Shown: in pieces, positions 1-8,717 of the stretch
How the letters are laid out: each line of letters starts with the position of its first letter
Position numbering within the stretch: the first letter of the stretch is position 1
Assembly: GCF_017114985.1 (NCBI RefSeq)
Contig: NZ_JABXKP010000039.1
Coordinates: forward strand, 1-64,000
From: Nostoc sp. JL33
Lineage (GTDB): Bacteria > Cyanobacteriota > Cyanobacteriia > Cyanobacteriales > Nostocaceae
DNA: 64,000 nucleotides
Reading direction: 5' to 3'
Position numbers and translations under genes: made by a program
The notes under the pieces: model-generated
The model's input: only the letters and a program-made list of their open reading frames with translations
Database searches by the model: none
What the model was told of the DNA's origin: nothing

Positions 1-178
1 TCGCTCTTGTTTGGCTTCTCTCTCAGGCACTTATTCAATATAACGAACCTATCTTTATGTGTCAACTATTTTTCCAAAAAATATTTTGGACTGCTTTTGA
101 GTCTCCTGAAACTGCCCACAGTGCCCGGTTGTAGGCAACAATGGTTTATGCACTGTGCTGAGTAAGGAAGGGTGAAGC

Positions 179-1078
179 GTGAATTTTCAGTCGGTAATAG
201 GTTTATTGCATGAGTTTTGGGGCGATCGCGGTTGTCTTATAGCCCAGCCCTACGACATTGAGAAGGGGGCAGGTACTAAGAATCCCCAGACATTTTTAAG
301 AGCATTGGGACCAGAACCGTGGGCTGTTGCCTACGTTGAACCGTGTCGTCGCCCGACGGATGGACGCTACGGCGAAAACCCGAACCGCTTCCAACACTAT
401 TATCAGTATCAAGTCCTAATCAAACCGTCGCCAGATAATATACAGGAGATTTATCTTGATTCGTTAAGGGCTTTAGGTGTTCGTCCTGAAGACCACGATA
501 TTCGGTTTGTAGAGGATAACTGGGAAGATGCGACGGTGGGAGCTTGGGGTACTGGGTGGGAAGTATGGTTAGATGGGATGGAAATTACTCAATTTACCTA
601 CTTCCAACAGTGTGGAGGAATTGATTGCCGTCCGGTGTCAATTGAGATTACATACGGGTTAGAGCGGCTAACAATGTATCTCCAGCAAGTAGAAGCATTT
701 ACAAAGATCCAGTGGACAGACAACATTACTTATGGAGATGTTTTCCTGCAAAGTGAGATTGAGCAGTGTATCTATAACTTTGAAGCGTCGAATCCTGAGA
801 TGCTGCTAACACTATTTAATTTATATGAACAGGAAGCTACCCAATTGACGGAGCGAGGATTAGTCTTGCCTAGCTTAGATTATGTAATGAAGTGTTCGCA
901 CACGTTCAATCTGCTGGATGCTAGAGGTGTGATTTCGGTGACGGAGAGAACTCGCTATATTGCCAGGATTCGGCATTTGGCTAGGAAAGTAGCTCATTTA
1001 TATGTTGAGCAAAGGGAGAAGTTAGGTTTTCCGTTGCTGAAAGATTTAAAACCAGTCATACAGCCACCTGTTTTATAG
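179..1078 (+). CDS. glyQ: Glycyl-tRNA synthetase alpha subunit
   Basis: Class II aminoacyl-tRNA synthetase alpha chain that, with the beta chain (GlyS), charges tRNA-Gly with glycine in the cytoplasm. The 299-residue product has the full family length. It shows the highly conserved opening ([19 protein letters not shown]), the [14 protein letters not shown] block near residue 57 that belongs to the catalytic core, and the [13 protein letters not shown] block. The start is a GTG at 179; no upstream ATG keeps the frame and the protein begins exactly at the family N-terminus. No glyS is adjacent, so the two subunits are encoded apart, as is usual in cyanobacteria. Very confident identification. 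Confidence 0.97.
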   Translation: MNFQSVIGLLHEFWGDRGCLIAQPYDIEKGAGTKNPQTFLRALGPEPWAVAYVEPCRRPTDGRYGENPNRFQHYYQYQVLIKPSPDNIQEIYLDSLRALGVRPEDHDIRFVEDNWEDATVGAWGTGWEVWLDGMEITQFTYFQQCGGIDCRPVSIEITYGLERLTMYLQQVEAFTKIQWTDNITYGDVFLQSEIEQCIYNFEASNPEMLLTLFNLYEQEATQLTERGLVLPSLDYVMKCSHTFNLLDARGVISVTERTRYIARIRHLARKVAHLYVEQREKLGFPLLKDLKPVIQPPVL

Positions 1079-1256
1079 CCAGTTATGTAGCACTTTTTGC
1101 ACTGCCAGTCTTGCCACAGCCTGTTTCAGAGTCTACAGTTAAATCTTGTTTCCAATATGTTATTGATTGGCTGTTTTTGATTTCTACAAGCCGCACTCTT
1201 GTGCGAGCTTCTAGTCATGAGTTAGGATCTCTATATTTGAGTGGAATCGTGTTAAA

Positions 1257-1440
1257 ATAAGGGTAGCCGCCGTCGGTGTGCCGGAGGCTTTAAACGCCTG
1301 TGGAGAACTCATAAGACCTGGATTACTCCAGGCGGAGATCGTTGAAGCTTTCCATCGCATGACTAAAAGTCATGCGAGGTTCAATCCAATTGTCTCTTAC
1401 TGTTCTTTGGGTAATACTTTCATTGTTTTGCTAGAAGAGT
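1257..1440 (+). pseudogene. C-terminal remnant of a TnpB-type (IS200/IS605 group) transposon protein
   Basis: The readable frame contains VAAVGVPEALNACGE, which resembles the tail of cyanobacterial TnpB proteins just after the zinc-finger/RuvC region. Everything upstream (catalytic RuvC motifs, zinc finger) is missing, so this is a scrap. An IS605-style 9-bp hairpin lies about 80 bases further on, where the right end of such an element is expected. The longer open frame continuing into the neighbouring MITE (to 1550) is an artefact of the repeat. The family call is from memory of these tails and is moderately sure. Confidence 0.5.
1356..1376. repeat. Hairpin, probable right-end palindrome of the IS200/IS605 remnant
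   Basis: A perfect 9-bp inverted repeat, CGCATGACT / AGTCATGCG, with a 3-base AAA loop. Its place just after the TnpB tail matches the subterminal hairpins that TnpA recognises in IS200/IS605 elements, and the 3' part of such elements is also where guide (omega) RNAs are encoded. Function here is inferred from position only. Confidence 0.45.
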
Positions 1441-1479
1441 TGATGTGTCTAAGGATGCAGGGCATCCAGATGCTCCTTC

Positions 1480-1571
1480 AGGACTTACGCACAAGTAAGG
1501 GGAAATCGAACCACAGAGGACGCAGAGGACACGGAGGAAGAAAAGTTTGAGAGGTTTTTTGCGTAAGTCCT
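1480..1571. mobile_element. MITE-like element, copy 1
   Basis: A 92-bp stretch bounded by perfect 12-bp terminal inverted repeats AGGACTTACGCA / TGCGTAAGTCCT. The interior is a purine-rich block (CCACAGAGGACGCAGAGGAC). The same ends and a similar interior recur at 7488–7578. It has no coding capacity and would need a transposase in trans. No clear target-site duplication is visible. Confidence 0.8.
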
Positions 1572-1792
1572 ATCTTTACTTGACTCAGGAAGAGGATGTT
1601 TGTAAAGTCGAATTTATTACTCGCCTGGGCGATTATAAGTCGCGACTACACAGATAAAACCTGCCTTTGCAGGTTAGCAAACCCTTGATTTTGCATTCTC
1701 TAAGTTGGGCATATTTTGATGATGCAGCTATTACTAAAGGTCAAAAATACCGTTAAATCTTGAGTCTAGAACATTAAGGCTACAAGTATAAG

Positions 1793-1808
1793 GCCCGCCT
1801 GTGCGGGC
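1793..1808. terminator. Short GC-rich hairpin with T-rich tail
   Basis: GCCCGC, a 4-base loop CTGT, then GCGGGC followed by TTTATTTG. This looks like an intrinsic terminator on the + strand, although no intact gene lies directly upstream. A second small hairpin (AACCTGC / GCAGGTT) sits about 130 bases before it. Confidence 0.4.
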
Positions 1809-1861
1809 TTTATTTGTATAAATTGATGAACTATATTTATATCTGATTCCTAAACAAAAGC

Positions 1862-2100
1862 TTAAGCTGGCATTCGCTTTACCATCAGAGGAATCAATGA
1901 GCCATAAATCATTGCTTCACTTATCTGTGTGTACAACTCATAATCCTTACTCAAACGCCGAAATCGATTGAGCCAGCCGAATGTCCTTTCCACAATCCAC
2001 CGCTTCGGTAATCGTTCAAATGTTTTCTCCCGAATAGCGCTGATCTACCCAAACAACTTTTAATTTAGACGCAAAGAGAATAAAGCAATGCTTAACTGAA
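1862..2100 (-). pseudogene. Remnant of an IS5-family DDE transposase
   Basis: Read leftwards, the first part encodes [15 protein letters not shown] and then, in another frame, [18 protein letters not shown] and a tail ending [10 protein letters not shown] followed by TAA (complement of 1862–1864). This is the C-terminal part of an IS5-type transposase with the catalytic glutamate in [11 protein letters not shown] deletion plus frame change near 2035 joins two non-adjacent parts, and the N-terminal half is absent, so it cannot be functional. Neither terminal inverted repeat was identified. Confidence 0.8.
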
Positions 2101-2329
2101 CTGTATTGGAGTATACTTCAGCACAAGCATAAAAATTTTTCGGCGTTGCTGATTAAAGAGATGAAAAGCTCACGCAGAGGCGCTCCAAGTGCAGATAGTA
2201 AGAGTTTGGAATATTTGATTTTTGAATTTCATAGCCAAATTCAGCAACGCCGATTTTTCTCTATTGCTGCGGTAGCTATTTTTAAGCCAGCTGCCAATTC
2301 GGGCTGTCAGGTGCTTTTACAAAAATCTT

Positions 2330-4681
2330 ATGATTCAAACCAGTGGTGTAATTATTTGTCTTGGCTACATTTTCGGGTTGCTGTTTACAGCAGTTCCTTG
2401 GGGTGGTGTGTGGATTTTGATTCTGGGGATAAGCGGAGCAATTCTTTTTAGAAGACGCACCACTTCACGGCAACTTGCTCAGAAACCAGAAAATGCTGGA
2501 AGCAAAAATAAGATAGTGCCTAACACTTGGCATACTGCCCATCCTCGAATATGGCTAGCTGCCGGCTTAGTGGGATTATTGGCAACTCTATATCTTCAAT
2601 GGCGAGTGCCGCAACCAGGTGCAAAAGATATTAGTCAGTTCGTTCCGCCTGGAAATAGCAATAATCAAGAACAACTTGTGATTGTTCGTGGCGTAGTGGC
2701 GAGTAATCCCCGCTTGACTCGCAGCCAACGGGGACAATTTTGGCTGGAAGCGACTCAGCTAGATGAGGTCAAAAATGAAAAAGGTTCAGCAGGTGTCCCA
2801 AAAGGGGTGACAGGCAAATTGTATGTGACAGTGCCTATACTTCAGGCTACTGGGTTATACCCTAGTCAACAAATTGCTGTGACTGGCATTTTGTACAAAC
2901 CAAAGGCGGCTTCCAATCCTGGTGGTTTCGACTTTCAGAAGTTTCTCAAGCAAGAAGGAACGTTTGCCGGTTTAATTGGGCGACAGATAAATGTTTTGGA
3001 TCAGGAACGTAAATGGGGATGGTGGAAAATCCGGGAGCGAATTGTGCGATCGCAAGTTCGTTGGTTGGGTATCCCTGAAGGCCCTCTTGTCAGTGCAATG
3101 GTTTTAGGTAGCAAAGCTGTTGATTTACCCTACGATATCCGCGACTTATTTATACAAGCAGGATTAGCTCATGCTTTAGCAGCTTCCGGGTTCCAAACTT
3201 CCTTGATTTTGAGTGTGATCTTACAGTTAACGAGGCGGGCAAAAAAAGGAACGCAATTTACCCTTGGCTTTTTGGCTTTAATTATTTTTTTAAGTTTAAC
3301 AGGTTTTCAACCTGCGGTTCTCAGAGCCGTAATTATGGGTTTTGCGGCATTAATTGGTCTGCTATTAAAAAGAAAAGTAAAACAGTTTGGCTCATTACTA
3401 TTAGCCGCAACTCTATTGTTAGTATTTAATCCTCTATGGATTTGGGATTTAGGTTTTCAATTGAGTTTTTTAGCAACACTGGGGTTAGTCGTAACAGTAC
3501 CTGCATTAGTCAATCGACTAGGATGGCTACCACCTGCGATCGCTGCTTTGATTGCCGTTCCTCTAGCTGCCACGATTTGGACTTTACCTGTGCAACTTTT
3601 TGTCTTTGGGGTTGTACCATCTTATAGTTTGTTGCTGAATGTGGCTAGTACTCCATTAATTTCGATCATTAGTATAGGTGGAATCATCAGTGCGATCGCA
3701 GCATTAATTTGGACTGAGGCAGGAAGCTTCCTCGCTGGTGTGTTGCATTACCCCACTGATTGGCTAATTAAACTAGTGGAATTTTTTAGCAAGTTGCCAG
3801 GAAATTCTGTTGCTGTAGGCAGCATATCTAGTTGGCAGCTTCTGGCGATTTATGTACTGATTCTACTGGTTTGGTTAGTGCCTTGGTGGCAGAGGCGGTG
3901 GTGGTTTGCTAATGTGATTGCGGTTGGTTTAGTATTCATCCCCCTTTGGCATTCTACAAATACATTGTTTAGGATAACGGTATTAGAATCTGGTACGGAA
4001 CCAATTGTAATTGTTCAAGATAGAGGTACAGTAACTGTAATTAATAGTGGCGATGAAGGTACAGGACGTTTTACAATCCTACCGTTTTTGCAACAGCAGG
4101 GTGTAAATCAAATCAATTGGGCGATCGCAACTGATTTCCAAGGCAATGAAAGTAATGCTTGGTTGGAATTACTGCAACGTTTACCAATTAAAAATTTTTA
4201 TGAATATTCCCCTAAGCCAGATAATTCCATTGCAACTCAGGCAATTATACAAGGATTACAAAAGTATCAGGGTTCTTACGAACCTCTGGCAGTTGGTCAA
4301 GTTGTGAAAACGGGTTCAGTAGTGGCACAATTAATCAACGATCAATTACCTATCTTACAATTGCAAATTTTAGATCAGAATTGGTTATTAGTAGGTAATA
4401 TCAAGCCTAAAGAGGTACAGCAACTAGTTAAAAGTGGGAGTTTGCCTCGTCCACAAGTGCTGTGGTGTTCCCCTCAGTCATTAAAAGATTTAGTTATTGC
4501 TCTGCAACCACAAGTGGCGATCGCTTCTTCTGCCAACTTTGATCCAAAAGCTTTATCTGAACTGAATAAAAGCCAAACAAAACTATTTTTTACAGGAAGA
4601 GATGGAGCTATTCAATGGACGCCTAATGGTCAGTTTGAGGCGTTTATTGAAGCAACAGAAAATAAATCTTCTATCTTATAA
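2330..4681 (+). CDS. comEC: ComEC/Rec2-family DNA-uptake channel protein
   Basis: Inner-membrane channel for single-stranded DNA entry in natural transformation. The 783-residue protein starts with two membrane segments, then a soluble OB-like DUF4131 region (about 90–210), a polytopic Competence domain (about 220–520) with the signature AHALAASGFQ near residue 285, and a C-terminal domain (about 545–775). In full-length ComEC the C-terminal domain is metallo-beta-lactamase-like, but no HxHxDH metal site is visible here, so it is probably catalytically dead. The ATG at 2330 is preferred because it starts directly before the first membrane helix. It stands alone, without other competence genes. 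Confidence 0.92.
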   Translation: MIQTSGVIICLGYIFGLLFTAVPWGGVWILILGISGAILFRRRTTSRQLAQKPENAGSKNKIVPNTWHTAHPRIWLAAGLVGLLATLYLQWRVPQPGAKDISQFVPPGNSNNQEQLVIVRGVVASNPRLTRSQRGQFWLEATQLDEVKNEKGSAGVPKGVTGKLYVTVPILQATGLYPSQQIAVTGILYKPKAASNPGGFDFQKFLKQEGTFAGLIGRQINVLDQERKWGWWKIRERIVRSQVRWLGIPEGPLVSAMVLGSKAVDLPYDIRDLFIQAGLAHALAASGFQTSLILSVILQLTRRAKKGTQFTLGFLALIIFLSLTGFQPAVLRAVIMGFAALIGLLLKRKVKQFGSLLLAATLLLVFNPLWIWDLGFQLSFLATLGLVVTVPALVNRLGWLPPAIAALIAVPLAATIWTLPVQLFVFGVVPSYSLLLNVASTPLISIISIGGIISAIAALIWTEAGSFLAGVLHYPTDWLIKLVEFFSKLPGNSVAVGSISSWQLLAIYVLILLVWLVPWWQRRWWFANVIAVGLVFIPLWHSTNTLFRITVLESGTEPIVIVQDRGTVTVINSGDEGTGRFTILPFLQQQGVNQINWAIATDFQGNESNAWLELLQRLPIKNFYEYSPKPDNSIATQAIIQGLQKYQGSYEPLAVGQVVKTGSVVAQLINDQLPILQLQILDQNWLLVGNIKPKEVQQLVKSGSLPRPQVLWCSPQSLKDLVIALQPQVAIASSANFDPKALSELNKSQTKLFFTGRDGAIQWTPNGQFEAFIEATENKSSIL

Positions 4682-5297
4682 AAAACTCCCAAATTAAGTA
4701 AATTCAAAGGGGTATCAACGGGAGTATCCCATTTTTGCAAAAACATTAGATAGGAAGTTGACCATTGAAATAGGTAGAGCGAAGCTGTAGTATAAACGAC
4801 GCATTGACAGGATTCCACTGATGACACTTTGCGCTCTAAAGACGTATTTATCTTTGAAACTTACTTGTTGGCTAAGTAACAACTATAGTTAAGTTAATGT
4901 ACTTTTAATTTGCATAACCAAGGCGGGCTTTCCGTCCCACCCCACAAAAGTTTTACTTCCATGTAATATGCAACCTTTATGTCCAACAGCTTATTAGTCT
5001 TCATGAGTGGTAATCTGAAAGCTTCGATCAACGATTCAATAGCAGATCGCTTCATTGATAAACAAACTCTCACCCCTGCTAAACTTACGCTATAGTAAAC
5101 CAGCCTGATGAAAGATATATTCTGGTTTTGGGAAGGCTCGATTTACCACCAGAGAATACTGGAGTCTGGCTCCTGACTTACTTAGTCTCCTAGAGTGCAA
5201 GGCGTAGCAGCAAAGATGATTCCACATCCAGCTTGATGGCTGTGATATTATGGGAGACTGCTGCACACATTTAGAAAAACTAGAAATTGAATCGATC
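4682..5297. other. Intergenic region, promoter side of rpsO
   Basis: About 600 bases between comEC and rpsO. Short open frames on both strands show no codon-use or family signal. It presumably holds the comEC 3' end and the rpsO promoter and leader; no clear terminator, tRNA or known RNA structure was seen. Confidence 0.6.
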
Positions 5298-5567
5298 ATG
5301 GCTCTGACGCAACTGCGGAAACAAGAAATAATTTCCAACTACCAAGTTCACGAAACCGACACCGGTTCGTCCGATGTCCAAGTTGCCATGTTAACTGAGC
5401 GCATTAACCGCCTCAGCGAACATCTCCAGGCAAATAAAAAAGACCATTCTTCCCGCCGAGGACTGTTGAAGCTAATTGGTCAGCGTAAGCGTCTTCTAGC
5501 CTACATATCGCAGGAAAGCCGGGAAAAGTATCAAGCTTTGATTGCTCGCCTCGGTATTCGTGGATAG
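5298..5567 (+). CDS. rpsO: 30S ribosomal protein S15
   Basis: Small-subunit primary binding protein for the 16S rRNA central domain. The 89-residue product is the standard length and contains the S15 hallmarks [17 protein letters not shown] and [13 protein letters not shown]. The ATG at 5298 gives the canonical N-terminus ([12 protein letters not shown]); an in-frame upstream GTG-type extension to 5250 is unlikely because it has no family counterpart. The next gene, PAM68, starts 12 bases after the stop, so the two are probably co-transcribed. S15 often represses its own mRNA, but no leader structure was traced here. Confidence 0.97.
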   Translation: MALTQLRKQEIISNYQVHETDTGSSDVQVAMLTERINRLSEHLQANKKDHSSRRGLLKLIGQRKRLLAYISQESREKYQALIARLGIRG

Positions 5568-5579
5568 GGACTACCGCTT

Positions 5580-6050
5580 ATGTCTGCTGAAGAATCTGAA
5601 CGCAGTCGCTTACCCTTTGAACCAAACAAAAAGCGCCAAAAACCAGCAAAAACTCAAAGTAAACCAGTAGCACAGCCACAAGAATCTAGCAAACAGGCTG
5701 ATAGAAAAACGCCTTACACCAAAGAAGAGACGACTATTCCCCAAGTAGTCAGCCAGAGGATGATCCGACGGGTAGCTGGATTTTGTGGTGTACCGACAGC
5801 TTTGGGCATTACTACCCTGGTTGTCAGCTATCTGCTTGCTATCTACTCCGACATCCAACTACCTCCCATCGCCGTGTTATTGGTGAACATGGGATTATTT
5901 GGTTTGGGGGTCTTAGGGATAACTTATGGCGTTCTCTCTGCCTCTTGGGATGAAGAAAGAGTTGGAACTTTGCTGGGCTTGGGTGAGTTCAACACCAATT
6001 GGGGACGGATGGTGGCAGTTTGGCGCGAAACTCGGCAAAAAAACTCATAA
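5580..6050 (+). CDS. PAM68-family protein (photosystem II assembly factor, DUF3464)
   Basis: A 156-residue thylakoid membrane protein. The first ~55 residues are basic, Lys/Gln-rich and probably disordered; two hydrophobic helices follow (about 70–95 and 98–122), then a short conserved tail (SWDEERVGTLLGLGEF). This architecture and the tail motif are those of PAM68, which in plants and cyanobacteria helps insert CP47 and assemble early photosystem II complexes. Placement directly after rpsO is a recurrent cyanobacterial arrangement. Function is from family knowledge; identity is strongly supported by the motif and topology. Confidence 0.88.
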   Translation: MSAEESERSRLPFEPNKKRQKPAKTQSKPVAQPQESSKQADRKTPYTKEETTIPQVVSQRMIRRVAGFCGVPTALGITTLVVSYLLAIYSDIQLPPIAVLLVNMGLFGLGVLGITYGVLSASWDEERVGTLLGLGEFNTNWGRMVAVWRETRQKNS

Positions 6051-6395
6051 TGAACGGCGCTCAGGTATTACGTAACTGCGGTATTGGGTAAATGAAGAAG
6101 TGAGGCACTCCGTTGGGCGGGTTTCCCGACTTGTTCGCGCAGCGTCTCCCCTTGGGAGAAGGAAGTGCCGAACCCGTGAATGTTGAAGTTGAAATTTTAT
6201 AACTTCAACATTACTAATTAAAATTATATAATCTTTTTTATACCCCATACTCAGTTATTTAGTAGTAAAACTACTGACTGAGCGCTATATTTTGTAAATA
6301 AATTTTATTTTGAACTATTCATAATTAGGCTAATAGGCAACAATAAAGTTAGCCCATTTACAGAAAATTTTACTCAATTAATCAGGAACTTTCAC
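6051..6395. other. Repeat-bearing spacer between PAM68 and aroF
   Basis: Contains a repeat-like block at about 6090–6180 (GGCGGGTTTCCCGACTTG and CAGCGTCTCCCCTTGGGAG segments of the type scattered in Nostoc genomes), followed by a 12-bp hairpin at 6179–6212 and then an AT-rich stretch that should include the aroF promoter. No gene is supported. Confidence 0.5.
6179..6212 (+). terminator. Possible terminator of the rpsO–PAM68 unit
   Basis: Perfect 12-bp inverted repeat AATGTTGAAGTT / AACTTCAACATT with a 10-base AT loop, followed after about 20 bases by a T-run (CTTTTTTA). The stem is AT-rich, so termination strength is uncertain. Confidence 0.45.
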
Positions 6396-7454
6396 ATGAT
6401 TATAGTAATGAAAAGTGGTTCCCCAGAGGCGGAAATAAACCGCATTGATGAGGAACTAACTAGCTGGGGGCTAACTCCAGAAAAAATTGTTGGTCAACAC
6501 AAAGTAGTTATTGGTCTAGTAGGTGAAACCGCCAGCTTAGATCCACTACAAATTCAGGAAGTTAGCCCCTGGATTGAGCAGGTGTTGCGGGTGGAGCAGC
6601 CTTATAAACGAGCCAGCCGCCAGTACCGCCACGGCGAAGCTTCAGAAGTGGTGGTTAATACTCCCAATGGAGCGGTGGTATTTGGTGAACACCACCCTTT
6701 GGTAGTCGTTGCCGGCCCCTGCTCTGTAGAAAATGAAGAAATGATTGTGGAGACGGCGCGGCGCGTCAAGACGGCTGGAGCCACATTTTTGCGCGGAGGT
6801 GCATACAAACCCCGGAGTTCACCTTACGCCTTCCAAGGACACGGCGAAAGTGCTTTGGATTTGTTGGCGAGGGCGCGGGAAGTCAGCGGACTAGGTATTA
6901 TTACAGAAGTGATGGATGCGGCTGACCTGGATAAAATTGTTGAAATTGCTGACGTGATCCAGGTTGGGGCAAGAAATATGCAGAATTTCTCCTTGCTCAA
7001 AAAAGTCGGGGCGCAGGCGAAACCAGTTCTCTTGAAGCGGGGAATGGCAGCTACTATTGAAGATTGGTTGATGGCGGCCGAGTATATTTTGGCAGCTGGC
7101 AATCCCAATGTGATCTTGTGCGAACGGGGAATTCGCACCTTTGACCGTCAGTATACTCGGAATACTTTAGATATATCAGTAGTGCCAGTGTTGCGAAAGC
7201 TGACTCACCTGCCAATTATGATTGACCCCAGCCACGGCACAGGTTGGTCTGAGTTTGTGCCTTCAATGGCAATGGCTGCGATCGCAGCTGGCACAGATTC
7301 CCTGATGATAGAGGTTCACCCCAACCCTGCCAAAGCTTTATCCGATGGGCCCCAATCTCTGACACCAGACCGTTTCGATAACTTGATGCAAGAATTAGCA
7401 GTAATTGGTAAGGCGGTGGGACGTTGGCAGCAACCAGCAGTAGCTCTAGCTTAA
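6396..7454 (+). CDS. aroF: 3-deoxy-7-phosphoheptulonate (DAHP) synthase, type I beta
   Basis: Catalyses condensation of phosphoenolpyruvate and erythrose 4-phosphate, the first step of the shikimate pathway to aromatic amino acids. The 352-residue protein has a ferredoxin-like N-terminal regulatory domain (about 1–70; MIIVMKSGS opening) and a TIM-barrel catalytic domain with the markers GPCSVE (residue ~107), RGGAYKPRSSPYAFQG, LLKRGMAATIEDWL, ERGIRTF and IDPSHGTG. This is the AroF/AroQ-like Bacillus–Thermotoga type with the fused regulatory domain, through which aromatic products usually inhibit. It is monocistronic, and a MITE lies just downstream. Confidence 0.95.
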   Translation: MIIVMKSGSPEAEINRIDEELTSWGLTPEKIVGQHKVVIGLVGETASLDPLQIQEVSPWIEQVLRVEQPYKRASRQYRHGEASEVVVNTPNGAVVFGEHHPLVVVAGPCSVENEEMIVETARRVKTAGATFLRGGAYKPRSSPYAFQGHGESALDLLARAREVSGLGIITEVMDAADLDKIVEIADVIQVGARNMQNFSLLKKVGAQAKPVLLKRGMAATIEDWLMAAEYILAAGNPNVILCERGIRTFDRQYTRNTLDISVVPVLRKLTHLPIMIDPSHGTGWSEFVPSMAMAAIAAGTDSLMIEVHPNPAKALSDGPQSLTPDRFDNLMQELAVIGKAVGRWQQPAVALA

Positions 7455-7487
7455 AATTCAGTTGCACTTCTTGCTAGGCATAAATAT

Positions 7488-7578
7488 AGGACTTACGCAT
7501 CAGTTACGGAATAACGAACCGCAGAGGCACAGAGTACACGGAGAAATCAGAGTTTCAGAGATATTTTGCGTAAGTCCT
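7488..7578. mobile_element. MITE-like element, copy 2
   Basis: A 91-bp element with the same 12-bp terminal inverted repeats as the copy at 1480–1571 (AGGACTTACGCA / TGCGTAAGTCCT) and a related interior (CCGCAGAGGCACAGAG). Here the inverted repeat extends one base further (TAGG… / …CCTA). It lies 33 bases after the aroF stop codon. Confidence 0.8.
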
Positions 7579-7590
7579 AAAATAAATTAA

Positions 7591-7654
7591 AGTTTGTAGT
7601 CAGGACTTTAGTCCTGATAAATTTGAAGAAGCGATAAATCGCTCACTACAAACT
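7591..7654. repeat. Small palindromic repeat with AGTTTGTAGT ends
   Basis: 64 bp with 10-bp terminal inverted repeats AGTTTGTAGT / ACTACAAACT. Inside are two further palindromes, CAGGACTTTAGTCCTG and AGCGATAAATCGCT. A shorter relative with GTTTGTAGTT / AACTACAAAC ends occurs at 37357–37398. Non-coding, probably a non-autonomous repeat. Confidence 0.65.
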
Positions 7655-7696
7655 AGGATTTTATTGTATTTTTATTACGGGCGATCGCTTAGTTCG

Positions 7697-8194
7697 TCAA
7701 ACACGCCGATCACGTTTTATGTCGCCAACAACTTTTTCCAAAATCCAGTTCTCTAATTTATCTGGATTTAATTGTTGTTGACGTGTAATTAACCGATTGG
7801 CAATTTCTTGATTGCCACTGAGTAAATTAAGAAGTTCTTTGTACAATGGATTATTCTTGGGCACTCCTTTTGGTTTACTAGGCTGCCTCTTCATTTTTTT
7901 CAGGTCTGGTAATGGCGTATCCAAGGGTGGAGACAGAGAAACTTCGGTTTGTATTTGTGGTGTTTTTGAATGTATTTGTTCCTGTGGTTTTTTGAGCTTC
8001 AAGTCACTAATAACTTGTTTCAAAACCCAGTTCTCAGATTTACCAGGGTATAATTGCCGCTGTTTTGTCAGTAATTGATTAGCTGTGTTTACGTTGTTGG
8101 TTAGAGCAATTAATTCACTGTGCAGATACTTGTTGTTAATGTCTATTCCTTCCTGAGTTACTTTGAATGGGAACCCTGGTGGAGATATTACTTG
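7697..8194 (-). pseudogene. Downstream half of a hypothetical protein separated by an in-frame TAG
   Basis: Open frame of 165 codons that continues, in the same frame, the gene ending at 8195–8197. It has no ATG at its head; only a TTG at 8023 offers an internal start. It encodes two related ~50-residue blocks: one with ANQLLTKQRQLYPGKSENWV, the other with ANRLITRQQQLNPDKLENWI. Each is followed by an ExxIxDL/D-type helix and they are joined by a Pro/Lys-rich linker. Similar blocks end many cyanobacterial hypothetical proteins. The likeliest reading is the C-terminal part of a longer protein cut by a nonsense mutation; stop-codon readthrough or a separate gene starting at 8023 are alternatives. 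Function unknown. Confidence 0.55.
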
Positions 8195-8449
8195 CTAGGG
8201 AGCTTTAGTTTTTAGTTTTGATGTATCTATCCCATGTTCCTTAAGTAGGAATTCGTACTCATCTATAGCTTGTCTGAAAAGCTCTACAGATTTTTGGTAT
8301 TGGTCTATGGACTGCTTAAACTGTTCTGTTGATTGTTGGTACAGATACAAAGCTTTCCTCTGAAGCAAAAGCTTGATAATGCATATAACCAGTAAGAGGA
8401 ATGCAAGAAATAAAGCAATCTGTAGCTCAAGGACGAGCGTAAGCTGCAT
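8195..8449 (-). CDS. Hypothetical single-helix membrane protein with coiled coil
   Basis: With the ATG at 8449 the product is 84 residues: one N-terminal membrane helix (about residues 3–26, ELQIALFLAFLLLVICII), then a heptad-like repeated region (FKQSIDQYQKSVELFRQAID) that predicts a coiled coil, ending DTSKLKTKAP. An upstream start at 8506 would put 19 polar residues before the helix and is less likely. The TAG stop is followed in frame by 165 further open codons (7697–8194), so this is probably the N-terminal part of a once longer membrane-anchored protein. No function can be assigned. Confidence 0.5.
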   Translation of the reverse strand: MQLTLVLELQIALFLAFLLLVICIIKLLLQRKALYLYQQSTEQFKQSIDQYQKSVELFRQAIDEYEFLLKEHGIDTSKLKTKAP

Positions 8450-8586
8450 AATGAATTTTGAGTTGGTAGTACAATACAAATACGCGGAATCTCTAGGTGA
8501 AGACATCAGAAAAATCCCGTATTTGTTTCAGGCTCATTGATGATGCACGTAGACCTTGCGATCGCCCGTGGTAAATGTATACCAAT

Positions 8587-8625
8587 AAATAAAGCCCTCC
8601 TGTCATTAGTAGGACGGCTTTATTT
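8587..8625. terminator. Bidirectional terminator between htrA and the hypothetical membrane gene
   Basis: Arms AAATAAAGCC and GGCTTTATTT flank an inner imperfect stem TCCTG / AGGAC. T-runs follow on either strand, so it can end transcription of htrA (leftward). It lies 90 bases after the htrA stop. Confidence 0.6.
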
Positions 8626-8717
8626 TGAGCCTTCTTTGTTTTCTTGAATTTGATCACAAGCCCCAGATTTTTGAGACTACTCATTTACTACTCAAACAAA
8701 ACGGCTCACCACAGCGA

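Noticed and set aside
1278..1550. 90-residue protein gene
   Set aside because: It fuses a TnpB tail, a hairpin region and part of a MITE; not a coherent protein.
2146..2451. 101-residue gene upstream of comEC
   Set aside because: Overlaps the comEC start in another frame, has no family likeness or ribosome-binding site.
8493..8684. 63-residue basic protein gene on the - strand
   Set aside because: It runs through the terminator-like palindrome at 8587–8625 and has no plausible domain.
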